Assembly: GCA_030248225.1 (NCBI GenBank) | Contig: JASANE010027764.1 | Coordinates: forward strand, 23,093-87,092 | Direction: 5' to 3' | DNA: 64,000 nt | DNA from: Trileptium ribeirensis | Taxonomy: Eukaryota > Nematoda > Enoplea > Enoplida > Thoracostomopsidae | Shown: positions 43,111 to 54,999 of the stretch, in pieces | How positions within the stretch are numbered: position 1 is the first letter of the stretch | How the letters are laid out: each line of letters begins with the position of its first letter | Position numbers and translations under genes: made by a program | Notes under the pieces: generated by a model | Told to the model about the DNA's origin: nothing | What the model saw: the letters and a program-made list of their open reading frames with translations, nothing else | Database searches by the model: none

Positions 43111-43131
43111 ATGTACCAATCTAGCTTCTCT

Positions 43132-43293
43132 ATTCGCTAAAAATTTTGCCAGGTGCATTTGCCGTTGGGGTCTTCTAATTGGGAGGAGGGTCCTGGCATT
43201 TTTCGGTTCCGCCTAGTTCAGAACAAGTGCCCGCGATCCATGCCCCCTGGCAAAATTGGGGTCCCAGGGGGGCTGGCAAAATTTTCAGCGAAT
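43132..43293. mobile_element. Short terminal-inverted-repeat element (MITE-like), 162 bp
   Basis: ATTCGCTAAAAATTTTGCCAG at 43132-43152 is the inverse, with one mismatch, of CTGGCAAAATTTTCAGCGAA ending at 43293. No clear target duplication flanks it. The same end occurs twice in direct orientation at 12685-12885. No coding capacity. Confidence 0.65.
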
Positions 43294-45423
43294 GGATTCC
43301 GCAGTGCCGGGGGCTGAATTTTGCCCGGAACTTGGAAATGGGGCAGTGCCAGATTTTGTGAGGGGGCGTGAAATGAAGGGGATTGGGTGGGTTGAAATCT
43401 AAATATTTTCCAGCGAAAAACGCTAAAATTGTTAATAAATGGTTCTATGAAATAGTGCAAAACATCTTTATTGGGGTTAAAACCAACTTTTCAATCAATT
43501 TTTTTATGTAAACCACTAAAATTTTTAACTTCAGAAAAGAATTTTTGTAAAAAATGTTAAATTTTTATAACAACTAGCGGAAGTTTTTCTTTCAAATTTT
43601 TGTTACATGCCATGATCGTTTCAGTAATTTCACATAATCACTGATACTGCTTACACTAATATGGTCTTTATTTCATACAGTTAAGGTTTGAAGACTTATA
43701 GATTACACTGGCAGAGGTCACGCTCGCACCGCTTCAACCTAACTTACGAGATATTAGTTTGTAAAATTTTTGTAAATGTTTCAATTTCAATATTTTGTGG
43801 ACGGCGTATATTACATAATGCCATTAGACACGTAATTATTTTCACACCAACAGTTAAGCGTTGGAAAGTTGTAACAACATGCAGTGTTGAATTCTACATA
43901 TTAGAATTTGAAGAAGCTCAGAAAAATTGAATGTGTGAAAATTACCTTGTAGATCGCAAACGAATAATAGAAATGCATCATATCACAGTTTTAACATAGA
44001 TGAGCCGAGGCCATGTACATCAAAGCTGTTAAAACATGATGAACCTCAATTCCACAATTGCTGGTATGTACACAGCTACACCAATGCAATGTTATGTCTT
44101 GAAACATATGCGAACAGATAGCTATCACTCTTCTCTGTTTCTACATTTCTTTGTACCATACTTCTCCCTTTACGCTACATTTCTGTGGACTGCGATATTT
44201 TCGGCGTCTGCTTTTTAATGTTGATGATACAGCGTTGATCTTGACACTTTTCGACAGTTAATTCAGACCACAGTAGATGATTAGCAACGCACAAACTACA
44301 ACCGCATCACAGGCTATAGTGTGGTCCATTCTTCTTGCAACTTGAGTTTCTTACTATGTAGTGGTGAAATATAACAATGTTTGTTATTAGGCTTTAGGAT
44401 GACACACATACTCACTCAACCTTGGCTATGCGGATTGATTCGTGCTATAGGGGGTGTTTGAAAGCTTGAAACATCTTTATGGGCTATTTTGTTGGGTGCG
44501 AAGTCCGATTCCAGATCTTCCGCCGAAAATGAGAACCGAAGACACTCGGTTCGGGTCGCAAAAAGGCTCGAAAATTCACGTTATTCATTGTGAATCGACA
44601 ACCAGTTTATATATTTGAGTCAAGTGAGCTCATTTTTAACAAAAAATATAAACGAGTATAAGTGATAAACGAGAATAATGAATATGTTACTACGCGGCTC
44701 TTTTACGATGGAGGGTTTAGGTGATAATGGTTTCTAATTAGGTCAACGAGATTTTAAACATAGGAAAAAGCCAATATTTCCACAACCGCCCGTACTATAT
44801 GGCTGTAATTTTTGGTCTCATTTTGTACATCAATAAATTGATATTTCCATATTTCCCCACATGATATTCTGCTATTGTTAATATTTGCCTGAAGGTTTGG
44901 TGAAACTGTGTTTTGAATGGACCCATGAGACCCAAAATCCGCACAGCAACAGTAAGTAACATCTCTGTAAACGCTCAATCTATATATATATATTTTTTTT
45001 GGTCTAATTTCAGCCTCTATGTACCTGAACACAGTTGCTTGTATTGGCATTATTTAAGCTGCAGGGTTGGTTCAAAATCTGTTATTGAATGATCCCATGG
45101 GACCCACCATCAACGAATACTGCAATATTCCCGCAATCGCTAGAGCCATTTATGGTTTATTGGCCTCATTTTGTTGAGAGAAGTCATGGTTAAGCAGATA
45201 AGAGGAACATCATTTTATACATTTATATCTCAGAAGGAAAAACTTCTGTATATATTTGCATCTTGCACAATCGCACAATGATAAAACTAAACAAAATGTA
45301 GAAACATATATATATATATAAGATATAACATCAATAACACTGTCCAATAACCAAGTAGTAGTTTAATTTAAGCCATGTATTAAATACAATAGAAGTGCTC
45401 ACTATGCTAGTTGTCAATCTTAC

Positions 45424-45570
45424 CTGGAATTCAACAGTGGATTCAGTGCCTTCTTTTATCTCTTCATAGTAGCACTGATTAGCATTATCAGGCAGTTCAA
45501 ATGTTAGCTCAATTGCACTAACTAAATGTAGCGACGCGACTACTGTGCATAGTAAATCACGAATTATCAT
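45424..45570 (-). CDS. TMED3/7: TMED exon 1: start, signal peptide, first GOLD strand
   Basis: 49 codons from ATG at 45570, ending CAG|GTAAGA. Residues 1-19 form a signal peptide ([19 protein letters not shown]). The mature start is [19 protein letters not shown], whose cysteine forms the conserved GOLD-domain disulfide pair with the cysteine in exon 3. TVEFQ ends the exon. The FELPDN..QC(Y/F)(Y/E) pattern is characteristic of p24 gamma members. The start is convincing because the signal peptide begins at the first ATG. Confidence 0.92.
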
Positions 45571-45756
45571 TGCTAATCAATTACATTAAGTTTACTGCAG
45601 AATATGAAATTTATTCAAATTCTGATACGAATACAGCATGTTACAGAATTGCAGCTCAAACATTCAATTATTCTAAATTAATTTTCACATAAAAACAAAT
45701 ATGACACATTTTCATAACAAATATGCCAAAGTGATGTGTATATATTTTTAAAGATA
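45571..45756. other. Presumed 5' flank of the TMED gene
   Basis: Directly upstream of the TMED start on the - strand. AT-rich; I see no TATA box or initiator that I would trust. Confidence 0.3.
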
Positions 45757-46100
45757 TATATAGCAGGGAGTAACCGGAATTCCGGTTCCGGCAAACGGCA
45801 AAAACCATACCGGAACCGGAATTCCGGTTTGAAGAATTTTGTAAGAAATTTTCCACATTTTTGTTTCATCTGTGGTCCAAACATCATGTAATATATACAC
45901 AATGATCAAATTCCAATACATCCAAGCAAAAGAAAAGATGAACTCAGCAATTTACAGTGTGAAACGTAATTAGGACACATAATTTCAGCAGGAATTTTTG
46001 TTAAATTGCAGGAGATTTTAACAAAACAAAGGCAGGTCGATACTTGTAGCAGCTATTTTACACATTCAGAAGTCTGCGGGGTATGTTAGATTTAAACAGG
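45757..46100 (-). repeat. CCGG-rich dispersed repeat, family B (copy 2)
   Basis: Contains GGGAGTAACCGGAATTCCGG, ACCATACCGGAACCGGAATT, AATTTTCCACATTTTTG and GTAGCAGCTATTTTACACAT, the reverse-complement landmarks of 36270-36605. It lies just upstream of TMED exon 1, so it could affect that promoter; this is only a positional remark. Confidence 0.75.
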
Positions 46101-46599
46101 TCCAACTCGGTAACAGAGTATGGAATATGTAGAAGTACTTAGTTGTAAGCTTGGCTAATATAAATTGCGTCTAGCACAAGCCATTGCGCTTTCAAATTTT
46201 GTAAATCCGTTTACATTGAAGTAAAGAAACGTTATCTACAACGCTACCAGAAACTGCGTCCTTGGCAATGAACTGTATTAATTGAAACTGTGCGAGCAGT
46301 ATAACAGTTGGTCTCATTTATAGCATTGTGATTAGAAAGTTATCATTATCATGTAACTGACGGACATTGGTTGCCTAGATCAGAAAATTATAGTATATAC
46401 CTTCTATTATTTTATCTTAAAACCATATACACCAATGTCATGCTTCCTACAGAATAACATGCAACAAACGTATGTGTAGTACAGGGAGGCGACTGGAAAC
46501 AGAGTGAAAGTGTTTATTCTACAGAGAGAAAGTGTTTATTCTACGCTACATGCGTTATAAGCACATTCATTCTGACGCTATATACGCAAGGTATAGTGG
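46101..46599. other. No gene seen
   Basis: AT-rich. A short direct duplication, AAAGTGTTTATTCTAC, occurs twice near 46508-46545. Nothing else was recognised. Confidence 0.4.
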
Positions 46600-46639
46600 A
46601 AGGCATTTTTTACTCCGGGGATCCAAAAACTGACATATT

Positions 46640-47225
46640 GATCAATAAATAAAGATTATTTAGCTTTCTCAGTCTCTTTAAAGTTCCAAAAACAATAATG
46701 CCATCTCAATACATTAAGTTTAATGTAAAAGTTATTTTTAACACATATTAAATCCACTGTACCCAAGGGCGTAGCCAGGAATTTTGAAAGAGGGTGGGTG
46801 GCGTCCCACAGTGGTTATCTAAAAGTGGAAATTCGGGATGGGGGTCGCGCTCAGAAATGTGAAAGCCGTTTCCAGAATTGGTATTTTAAGTACGCCATAA
46901 GCAAGTGAAAAATGCAAATGTTGCCAAAATAGCGAATTTTAATATAAAAATGTGAAGTGTGGTCAAAAATACGGTTGACAGTAATTGTTTTCTAGTGCGA
47001 GAGAGGCTAGTTTTAGTACAATTTTCGACATGATTTTCAACCGGAATCACTCAAAACAAATTTTGTTTGGGGATAAACCAAAAGGGGGGTCGCGACCCCC
47101 GCAACCCGCCCTCTGGCTACACCCTTGACTGTACCTGCATTTCTTCCTTGATCTGTTTTACAATATATATATAGATTTCGAAGACCAGATTCCGGTTCCG
47201 GTTATTCCCTGATATATATATAAAG
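46640..47225 (-). repeat. CCGG-rich dispersed repeat, family A (copy 3), split by an hAT MITE
   Basis: The outer parts (46640-46763 and 47128-47225) read as the reverse complement of copy 1: AACTTTAAAGAGACTGA, CATTAAACTTAATGTATTGA, TAAAACAGATCAAGG, CTGGTCTTCGAAATC, AGGGAATAACCGGAACCGGA. The middle is an inserted MITE with its own target duplication. Confidence 0.85.
46756..47135. mobile_element. hAT-type MITE with 8-bp target duplication, nested in a repeat
   Basis: ACTGTACC occurs at 46756-46763 and 47128-47135. The 364-bp insert between starts CAAGGGCGTAGCCAG and ends CTGGCTACACCCTTG, giving 15-bp inverted ends with one mismatch and CA...TG tips. The 8-bp duplication and the GGGCGTAGCCAG end are characteristic of hAT elements. 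No transposase is encoded. Removing the insert and one octamer restores continuity of the surrounding family A repeat, which confirms the boundaries. Confidence 0.93.
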
Positions 47226-47326
47226 CAAGATAGATAACAGAAGTGGTTGCACATAGCACTTCCAGTAAGTATAGTCACTAAGCTGCGGAAATTCCTCGGT
47301 ACGCAAATGTTTGTACTTTTCATAAG

Positions 47327-47474
47327 CTTTTGGCAAGTGCCAGGTAGCATTGACCTTCATGACCATCTAATAAGGGCCAGCTAGCATTGGCCTTAATGAG
47401 CTTTTAGTTAGCGCCAGATAGCATTTACATTCATAAGCTTTTAGTAAGCGCTAGCTACGATTGGCGATTGAAGT
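47327..47474. repeat. Four-copy tandem repeat, 37-bp period
   Basis: Units start at 47327, 47364, 47401 and 47438. Each has a TTTTxGxxAG-like start, then GCCAGxTAGCATT and CxTTxATxAG. The first three are clear and the fourth is degenerate. The exact 37-base spacing shows tandem origin. No coding frame uses it. Confidence 0.85.
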
Positions 47475-50139
47475 GGATTACACAGGAATTCATTTCAGCA
47501 TTAAGCTTTACCAGGTTTACAGAAATAGAGAAATCAGTAATATGTTTATAGTGATAAAGGTATTCCAGAAGCGCATCAACCTCTATAAAATCAATAAATC
47601 ACTGGATACTAAATCGTAAGTGACAGCGCCGTTAGGTTACTTCACTGCGCACTTCCAAACGCAGTGCCCAAACAAATCCAGCTATCGTAATGTCATGGGC
47701 GGACTTAACTGACTCGTTTCTCTTGACCGGTCCCAAGAAGCAACAGAGCTTAGCAAGCCGCAGAAGCGTTTCACAGAATGCGTTCGGATCCCGCCCGATA
47801 AGTTGCGTACGTAATCTACGTGGTACTACTTTTGAGGTGCCCAGGAAGGCGGCTCCATTACCTGCTCACGGGCCAAAGAGACCAAACCGCCATTCCCTAT
47901 CTGGGTTTCATCTGCAAATGTCGATCGAATATTATTTGTGGCTAATGTAGCCCCATTCGGGTCTGACAATCTCTAGACGCTTAACGTCTTATTGTTGCTG
48001 CTGTCTTGAAATTGGCACCTTGTTGGCAAGTGGTCCCTTCGAATCCTTGTCTTCGGTGATGGGGCTTTGGAAAATTAATTTCGATAAAAGTCGCATTTAT
48101 ACATTGAATAATCGGCGACCCATGCTAAGACTTGCGGGTCAATTCATCGACGTCAAATCGGAACGCAGGTCGTCGATTTTAAACATTTTTTGGCAAATAT
48201 CACCACATGTAACATCATTAAAGCACGGAAAGTCCGATGTTCAGTTATTATTTATTGATAAGTAAATCGAATACACGTTTAGTTACAGGATACGATACGG
48301 TCACATATTAACATACAATATAAGTATGCTTCCATGAATGGAAATATCAGTGCCACAACATAAATAGATAGGTCACATAGCGGGTCGTAGGCTTCCTAAC
48401 TGAACGTACACAACCGCATGCTAGATCAATTTCATCGGCTTTGACAAACATTTTGCTGACGGTGCGTTTGTCTTACTACAAAGAAGTTTGAAACAGACAG
48501 GAAGTATATCGCACGATACAGCTAACGGAGCGCCAATGGATAACTGATCGCTCAATAATAGTGATACTCTGCCAATCGGTTGGAACTGAATGCTGTTAAT
48601 AACTAGAAAATATTCGGTTCGGGGCTAGGTATGCTGCGGAGCAGAGACACGGGAATGGAGGTAAATAAAAATATATAATATGGTACTTATTAGGAACATA
48701 TATACAACAAATAACAATAATGGCATCATGCAACAAGACATAATATTACAACACGGTGTGTCGAAAAAATTTGGAAAGGAAATCAATTTCTTCCTAGTTA
48801 TATTTTTGGTCCAAAGAGAACAGGTTAAACTACCAATTGTTAGGAAGGAACCTAAATTTTACAGGTTGTTATAAACTTTTAGCCTAGGTCCTGGCGTTGA
48901 GTTCTTAATAGTTCGACAGCGGCGTCGCTTCTTAAAGAGAGACCTAATGGTTGTTACCATTAAGTAAAACTCGGAATTAAATATTGTCCTAGATAGTCTC
49001 ATATACACAGATAATACTGCTCAATTAAATCAAAACTGTGGTATAATTAGATTCGGTTAACAAGATTTCTTAAGTATCGATTAAAGCGAGGTAGTCCGAT
49101 TCATGACTATCAAAACTATTTTAAGATAAATATATTCTTTGTGATGTACTCTTCACAGCTGAGGCATTGCTCAGAACTTCTCTATTTAGACTCAAACTAA
49201 AGTCCCATTCGGAACATATCTTAATATCTTAATGATCTAACCTAAGTAAATTTTGGGAACTTAAGGACCATATTGATCCCTAGGTTCACGAGTGTACTAT
49301 ATAAAAATGTTGTATAGAACTTCGCAAAGGATGAGCTTCGCACTATCGCGGATATTGGAGGCCCAGTGCAGAAACGCTACATACGATTCGTCAAAAGTAT
49401 AGATTAACTCGTCTTACGTGTGCTTTCTGAAAATGAGTACTACGCATTACAATTAACTAATCCTCTATCAACAACAACATCAATTCACTAATACTCTTCA
49501 AAAGTGAAGAGAACTACGGTTGAACTTGTGAGCAAGCACTACCAAACTAAATGATCCACTCTGGATCTATCCCCAATTTTCACAAGCTCAGCCGGGTTTA
49601 AATGCTTATCCAACTTAACTGGTTCTTAATGGTTTGTATGTCCGAACTCAACTACTAAAAGAGAAGTTCATTTAGCTATTATATCGGGTCGCACATCATC
49701 GTTACGAAGCGATGGTGCTTGTGTGGGGGTTGGGACTTTCCTATGCTGACGTACCAGGCGTCGACGGGAATCCTATGCGCCAATTCCAGCATGTTCTACT
49801 CTTCCGTCAGTCCACATAAATTGTCTAGATGTATCATATAATGGCATGCGGTCTTCTTTAATTTCGGGGCTTGGGGGCGGGGGTTAGAAGTTAATTTAAC
49901 TAGCTCATACTGAACTAAGCATTAGATCTATTGGTGTCGATGGCTCGTAGGTCACCGGCACTTGTCTCAGAGCGAGAAAAATGTCACAGAAGGTATTAAA
50001 ATGGCGCTCCGTAAGTGCTTTATTTATAGTCGAGTTCCGCTCGTGTGGGTAAGGCGTACTTTGCCTGTGATAACAGGTTCATGATGATCTCGTCAGTTCG
50101 TCCAGAATTCTTCTTTATATTCGTTTTCACTATCAGCGT
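47475..50139. other. No gene seen
   Basis: Open stretches at 47690-47950 and 48020-48265 (+) have no motif, splice context or family resemblance that I can recognise. They may be remnants of repeats. Confidence 0.4.
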
Positions 50140-50375
50140 CATACAATCATATTCAGTATCCTGATCATATCAGAAATCTCATATTCAGTTCTGTTCCATT
50201 CCTCGATTCCGTTTTGGATATCATTCGCTTTTACTATTTCATTTGCTTCTAGTGGTTCCGCTGAAGCAACATCAACTACACCAGCAGCAACAATACCAAT
50301 TTCTTCAACTTCATTACTATTCTCAACAATCTCACTATTACCATTATCAATATCAACTATAACTATAACAAATTA
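50140..50375 (-). other. Acidic low-complexity open stretch, unassigned
   Basis: On the - strand about 77 codons are open without an ATG at the start. They read FVIVIVDIDNGNSEIVENSN, EVEEIGIVAAGVVDVASAEP and then EEWNRTEYEISDMIRILN. The plus strand is rich in CAA and TCA-like repeats, so the frame may be a by-product of simple sequence. It could be part of a transposon protein. No function is assigned. Confidence 0.25.
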
Positions 50376-50384
50376 TTAAATAAC

Positions 50385-50490
50385 TTGGTTACGGTTCCGG
50401 CTAAAGGCAAAACCCATACCGGTACCGAAATTCCGGTTTAAAAGTTTTATCTCAATTTTACACATTTTCTAGATTGTGTCCATATATTTT
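50385..50490 (-). repeat. CCGG-rich dispersed repeat, family B (copy 3, partial)
   Basis: GGTTACGGTTCCGGCTAAAG, CCCATACCGGTACCGAAATT and TTTTACACATTTTCTAGA match the landmarks of the 45757 copy in order. Further CCGGTT fragments occur near 51350 and 52565. Confidence 0.6.
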
Positions 50491-51769
50491 TACTATATGT
50501 TCACTGCTATTATGCAACCGTGTTTTACAATAAAAACAGGAAATTGAAAATGATTAATTTTATAAAGAATTATATATATACGCAAGAAGATAAGCTGGAA
50601 TGTAGTTTAGATTTTAAATTATTTATTTATAAATTTATAATTTTAATGTGTATACTGTGAATTGTTTTGCGCGTGCGGATTTGAATAGGTTGTTGTGTTA
50701 TTGCAAACTTTAGCTACTATCTTAACGGTTATCTATGTAAGATGCAAAGCAAGTATGCGCTGCTGAGCCGTTATTCAAAAATCAAAAATTTGCCAACCTG
50801 AATATGGTATTATACTAGTCATAATGTCCCTGGCGCAAATGTTACATTTTGGCAGAGTTTATTAAATGCTTTGCAAAATTAGAGCATTGCTGTAAATGCT
50901 CTCCCAATTGATGCCCTACTGCTTTGGAAATAAACAATTAGTCAAATTCCCGTCAAACCCAAAAGAGCAAAATTTAAGTCTTACATTTTTACCTAAAAGT
51001 GGCATATTTACGGTACGTACTAGGTGTTGACATGTTCGTTTTTTGTGAGCAAGAAAAACATAGTAAAACCAGTTTACAAGCAGTATTAAGTTATATTGTT
51101 AGAATGCTTAATGTGAAATCTAGAAATAGTACATCGAAACTGCTTCGCTCAATAAGTTCCAGGTGTTGCTGTGCACGAAAAGACAACCGGAACCACAGAT
51201 GCTACACAGTGTTATTTTTCGTTATATAATATGGTTTTGACGTTTCACCATGCTGAAATACCCTTTTTTGACTGATGTAGTGCTACAGCATACCGAAAAA
51301 CAAAACAAAATATGCAAGTAGATAACGGTAGATATGGAATCTTACCAGAGTTCCGGTTCCTATTATGGTAACGCTATGGAAATGGAGTTACACATAAAAC
51401 TTTGTGGACTTCATTAATCTTAATATTTTTGATCATCGGAATGTAATTTTAACTGTCACGATGACAGATGCTCGACGTTGTTCGTTCAAGGGATATTTGA
51501 CATTAAATTTTTAATTTATGTATCTAAATATTTTCGAATGAGCGTCTTCGATAACAGGTTAGTGTTATTTCAGGGAGATACATGGCATAACAATGCTTAC
51601 AAAATTATTATTAAATTAATTTCTGAATAATATCTGTATGTTATAATATCCTTTCAACGTGGTTCGGTATCTGATAAAAATGTATAATTAAGTTATGTAT
51701 AGCATTCAGTTTTTGACCTCTGCGAGCGGAGTTTCCGCTGAGGGTGCTAGGGTGATATCACGAAAATTT

Positions 51770-52010
51770 TTTTGTATGTTTTTGTCAGAGCATAACTCAT
51801 TTTCGGGTAGATGGATTTCAGTCCATTTTTGTTTGATAGTAAAAGTGATGGCAATATGCTCTTCATTTGAACACGAACAGCTCCGACCCTATCTTCGATG
51901 TTAAAACGGCAAAAAATGATTTTTAAGGTTCTTAGCCAAATCCGGTCATCCGGGTACCAGTATAACGTATCTCGCGACACACGCTTTGCATCGAAAGCAC
52001 AATGTTTTGC
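51770..52010 (+). repeat. Dispersed repeat, family C (copy 3)
   Basis: Contains GAGCATAACTCATTTTCGGG, TGGATTTCAGTCCATTTTTG, GAACACGAACAGCTCC and CTCGCGACACACGC, shared in order with 42090 and 13620. The two ORFs in this interval read through the repeat. Confidence 0.65.
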
Positions 52011-54275
52011 TGAATTATTGGCCATGTAGTTGCACGCATAAAGTAAATTATTGGCCATGCAGTGCTCGAAACGCCTTAGATAGGAGTGTCTTACTTTAGA
52101 ATGATAAAAGCTATGCTAACTGGCTCATCATTCCAATGGATTCTAATCCGATCGACCCTGTGTTATATTTTTGCTCTAACATTAGTGCATTTTCGTTTAA
52201 AGAGTGTTGTCTTTGAAATGTAGTCAATACTTTTACAGTATTGATTGCACATTAAGTGAGCGGGTAGTATTTTTATACCGTTACGATTATTATTGCCCCA
52301 AAAACCCACGGAGCCAGCGCGGTATCTGTTGAAAGTAATATTCTCTCACTCTCAGTTAACGAATATCACTTTATTAGAATCTATAAATGAATTAAGAAAT
52401 ATCTATATGTTTGTTGAGGTAAATTATGCTCCCAAAGCGGTCGAATTTTTTGGTGCAACGAAGAGTAATTATATATAATATCTAAAATAATATATGATTA
52501 TGCATTTTACATTATTACAGCAACATCTAAATTAAAAATTAGTTTCGGTTCTGGTTTAAATGGACGGTTCCGGTTATTCCCTCGCGCACAGGGCACGCCC
52601 TATCTTTCAATAGGTCAAACTCTGTCACCCTATTTACTTCATTCTCATTGCTGGATGGACCCCAATCAGTATTTTAGCTCCAACGATCTCATGCGCTTCA
52701 TTAGAGCGATCGGTCGCAGAACGGGCGACATGGGCAGCCCCTAACAGCATCAATCCCTTGACAGTTAGGGCGGGAAATTCACCTCCTGTTCCATAATAAT
52801 AGTATCCGCCGGTTTAGAATAAACTTAAATAATATCTAATTTATTACCAATATCAACTTCATCACTCTCATAAGCACCCTAAGGGAATCTACACACGACA
52901 CATCATTTTCATACGGAGGACGAATGACGTTGCCTTCCGTTCCACTCACGTTCACAACACATGACATGTGACCCGAATACACCATTATTTATTATCCAGA
53001 CCAAAAGTAGGACTAATCGCTACCGATTGAGCTAGGGTATCGACTACATCATTCCTACAGGATTCACCGATGCCTCACGCGGCAGAGCCCGCGAAGTCTT
53101 GACAGTTTAAAGCATAATATCATCAGTATCGGCTTCCACGTCTATATCCATAACATTGACATACATGGCAGTACGGAATATATACGTATGAGACTCGGTC
53201 GCGACGCGCGTTATCGGTCTTATGGGTTACTTATTTTCGGGTTCTTTGTTTTCCACGCCTACATAAATTTGGTGTAAAATATTTACCGCGTGTAATAACC
53301 ACAAGCATAAGGTATAATATATCACCAAATTATCACTGTGCTCCCTTGGGCAGCGGCAGCTGGTACAAAACTGTTGATAAAACATACTCCACGCCGAAAC
53401 TTCCTAGATCACAAAACAAGACTGATTAAACTAAAATTAAAACGTTAAACTAATGCTTAGCTAATAATAAAAATTGACAATTATGCAAATTAGTTAAACA
53501 AAATCAACAAAATCCCAAACTTTAGGAAAACTACAATTTAGGGACCAATAAATGCAGGAAATTTTGTGAAAACCCCAATTTTAAAGTTTTGAAAAGATTT
53601 GGACCCAAAGATCCCTTAGTAGCCTATCGAACCCCTGGCGAATTCTTTACGAGTCGCCAAAAACAGTCTGAATCCGCAAGCTTAGGAAGTTGCGAAGCAT
53701 GTAACCCTATCTTAGCTTATAACACACAAATCATAAGACAATAATAAAAGCATTGAGCACAATAATACACGTATATATTTTAATTATATTTTAATGACTG
53801 AATGATTGTAGGGGTTATATGGGATTTCTTATGACGGTTATCGGTATTTAAAGTATAACGGAATTCTTCGCCAGAAGTGGAGGCGTTCGAAGTGTCGCCA
53901 GTAGTATGCCGATGAGGAATTCACTTCACTCCTGAGTAAGACAGTTGTCCACAAAAGCCGGAAGTGAAAATGTTTATTACAAAGTTAGTAAACACAAATA
54001 CGTACGTTCTTTTTATAACAAGGCGCGTTTTTTGTACCGAAGTTTAGCTCACATCCTGTGCTTTCTCCAATTATTTTAGCTCTAATCTTTGATCTCGTTT
54101 AAGCCACTCAATATTTCACTATTCAGTTCATTTGGCTCTCATTCATCTTTTTCCTATTAGTTAAACTTTAGGTATCGCTAATTCTAAAAGTCCTCTTCTG
54201 AGGTTTACACCATTCGCCCCTGGACGTCTGACGAAGGTTCGAGTATCTGATTACCTCAACTTAGGTCCTTAGAAT
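52011..54275. other. No gene seen
   Basis: AT-rich intergenic DNA. A CCGGTTATTCCC fragment of the CCGG family lies near 52570. Nothing else was supported. Confidence 0.4.
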
Positions 54276-54468
54276 ATGGAGGTGGATGAAACGAGGCGGC
54301 GAAGAAGGCCAATGACGAGATGGATGGACTGCGTTCATTGAGACATGGCGGCGATGGGACTTTCGCGAGATATGGCTCAGGACCGTATGGTATGGAAATT
54401 GAAACTGGCATAGCAGCGACCCGTACAAGTTCTGGACAAGCTCCTAGAAAGATGACGATGATGAAGTC
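54276..54468 (+). pseudogene. 3' end of an RTE-like element
   Basis: The + strand reads RRRRRPMTRWMDCVH, stop, DMAAMGLSRDMAQDRMVWK. This is the C-terminal signature of RTE-clade polyproteins as I know them (G.R...W...V..D....G......A.DR..W). It is followed by a GATGACGATGATGAAG tail, consistent with the short trinucleotide tails of RTE elements. Only about 190 bases remain. Confidence 0.65.
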
Positions 54469-54479
54469 CTTAAAATTAC

Positions 54480-54960
54480 GCTAAGCACTGATCTTATTTA
54501 ATCCGCATCACCGGGATGGCTCACCGCGGCGTTAACTTCGATGATAGCGTTGAAGAGTTAGATTAGTTATTACCTTGGTTACAGATCTTATGACTTCATA
54601 CAGCAGACCTCGGATGGCTGACCACTGCAGGATTATGTAATTACCTGAACCTAGTTTCTTAAAATTATGGCTAATACGGCCGTTATGTTAATGTAGCTGT
54701 CCCCGGAGGGCTGACGCGATACACTATTATAACAACTGTGTAGCAGTGGCAAGCTACTATCCAGTTATTTTCTTAAGATCATTGCCCCCCGGACGGCTGG
54801 CCAAAGTGGTAATAGGAAAGGTTCAAGTAGCTAGAATTTCCGAAACGTCACCACGGTCTACTCAAGAATAGCAAGACTTGTCAAGTCGCTCCAGACTAAA
54901 CTGTTTGCCACAGTTAACACCGAATTGCTACTACCCCGGACCCACTTAAGCTGCTCACCC
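54480..54960 (-). repeat. Diverged inverted copy of part of the palindrome arm (motif array)
   Basis: A CCCCGGAnGGCTGACC-like motif recurs near 54508, 54609, 54701, 54787 and 54934, about 90-145 bases apart. Its reverse complement and the sequence between motifs resemble 56310-56830. For example, TCAGGTAATTACATAATCCT with GCAGTGGTCAGCCATCCG resembles the arm's GTTAACGTAATTAATTATCC with CTGCAGTTGGCCAGACATTC. Confidence 0.55.
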
Positions 54961-54999
54961 TGGTAATTCTGACTCATGCATATTAGTACTAATACATAT

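Larger units (their letters stand above)
41930..45423 (-). other. TMED intron 1
   Basis: Begins GTAAGA and ends TTGTTGTAG on the - strand. Contains a short TIR element (43132-43293), a family C repeat (about 42090-42200) and blocks of the approximately 170-bp tandem family (42880-43110). No host exon was recognised in it. Confidence 0.65.
27375..45570 (-). other. TMED3/7: TMED3/7-like p24 cargo receptor gene (four exons)
   Basis: Four exons (45570-45424, 41929-41801, 39015-38896, 27590-27375) chain in phase 0 to a 203-residue protein with signal peptide, GOLD domain, coiled coil and membrane span. Order and motifs match the p24 gamma class (TMED3/TMED7). These receptors cycle between ER and Golgi in COPII and COPI vesicles with other p24 proteins. 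Introns are about 3.5, 2.8 and 11.3 kb and full of transposon relics. No promoter elements were identified upstream of 45570. Confidence 0.93.

Noticed and set aside
45300..45325. TATATATATA run as a promoter TATA box
   Set aside because: It lies downstream of TMED exon 1, within the intron, and is a simple AT microsatellite.
47327..47474. CRISPR-like array
   Set aside because: Units are contiguous with no unique spacers and decay gradually; it is a minisatellite in eukaryotic DNA.
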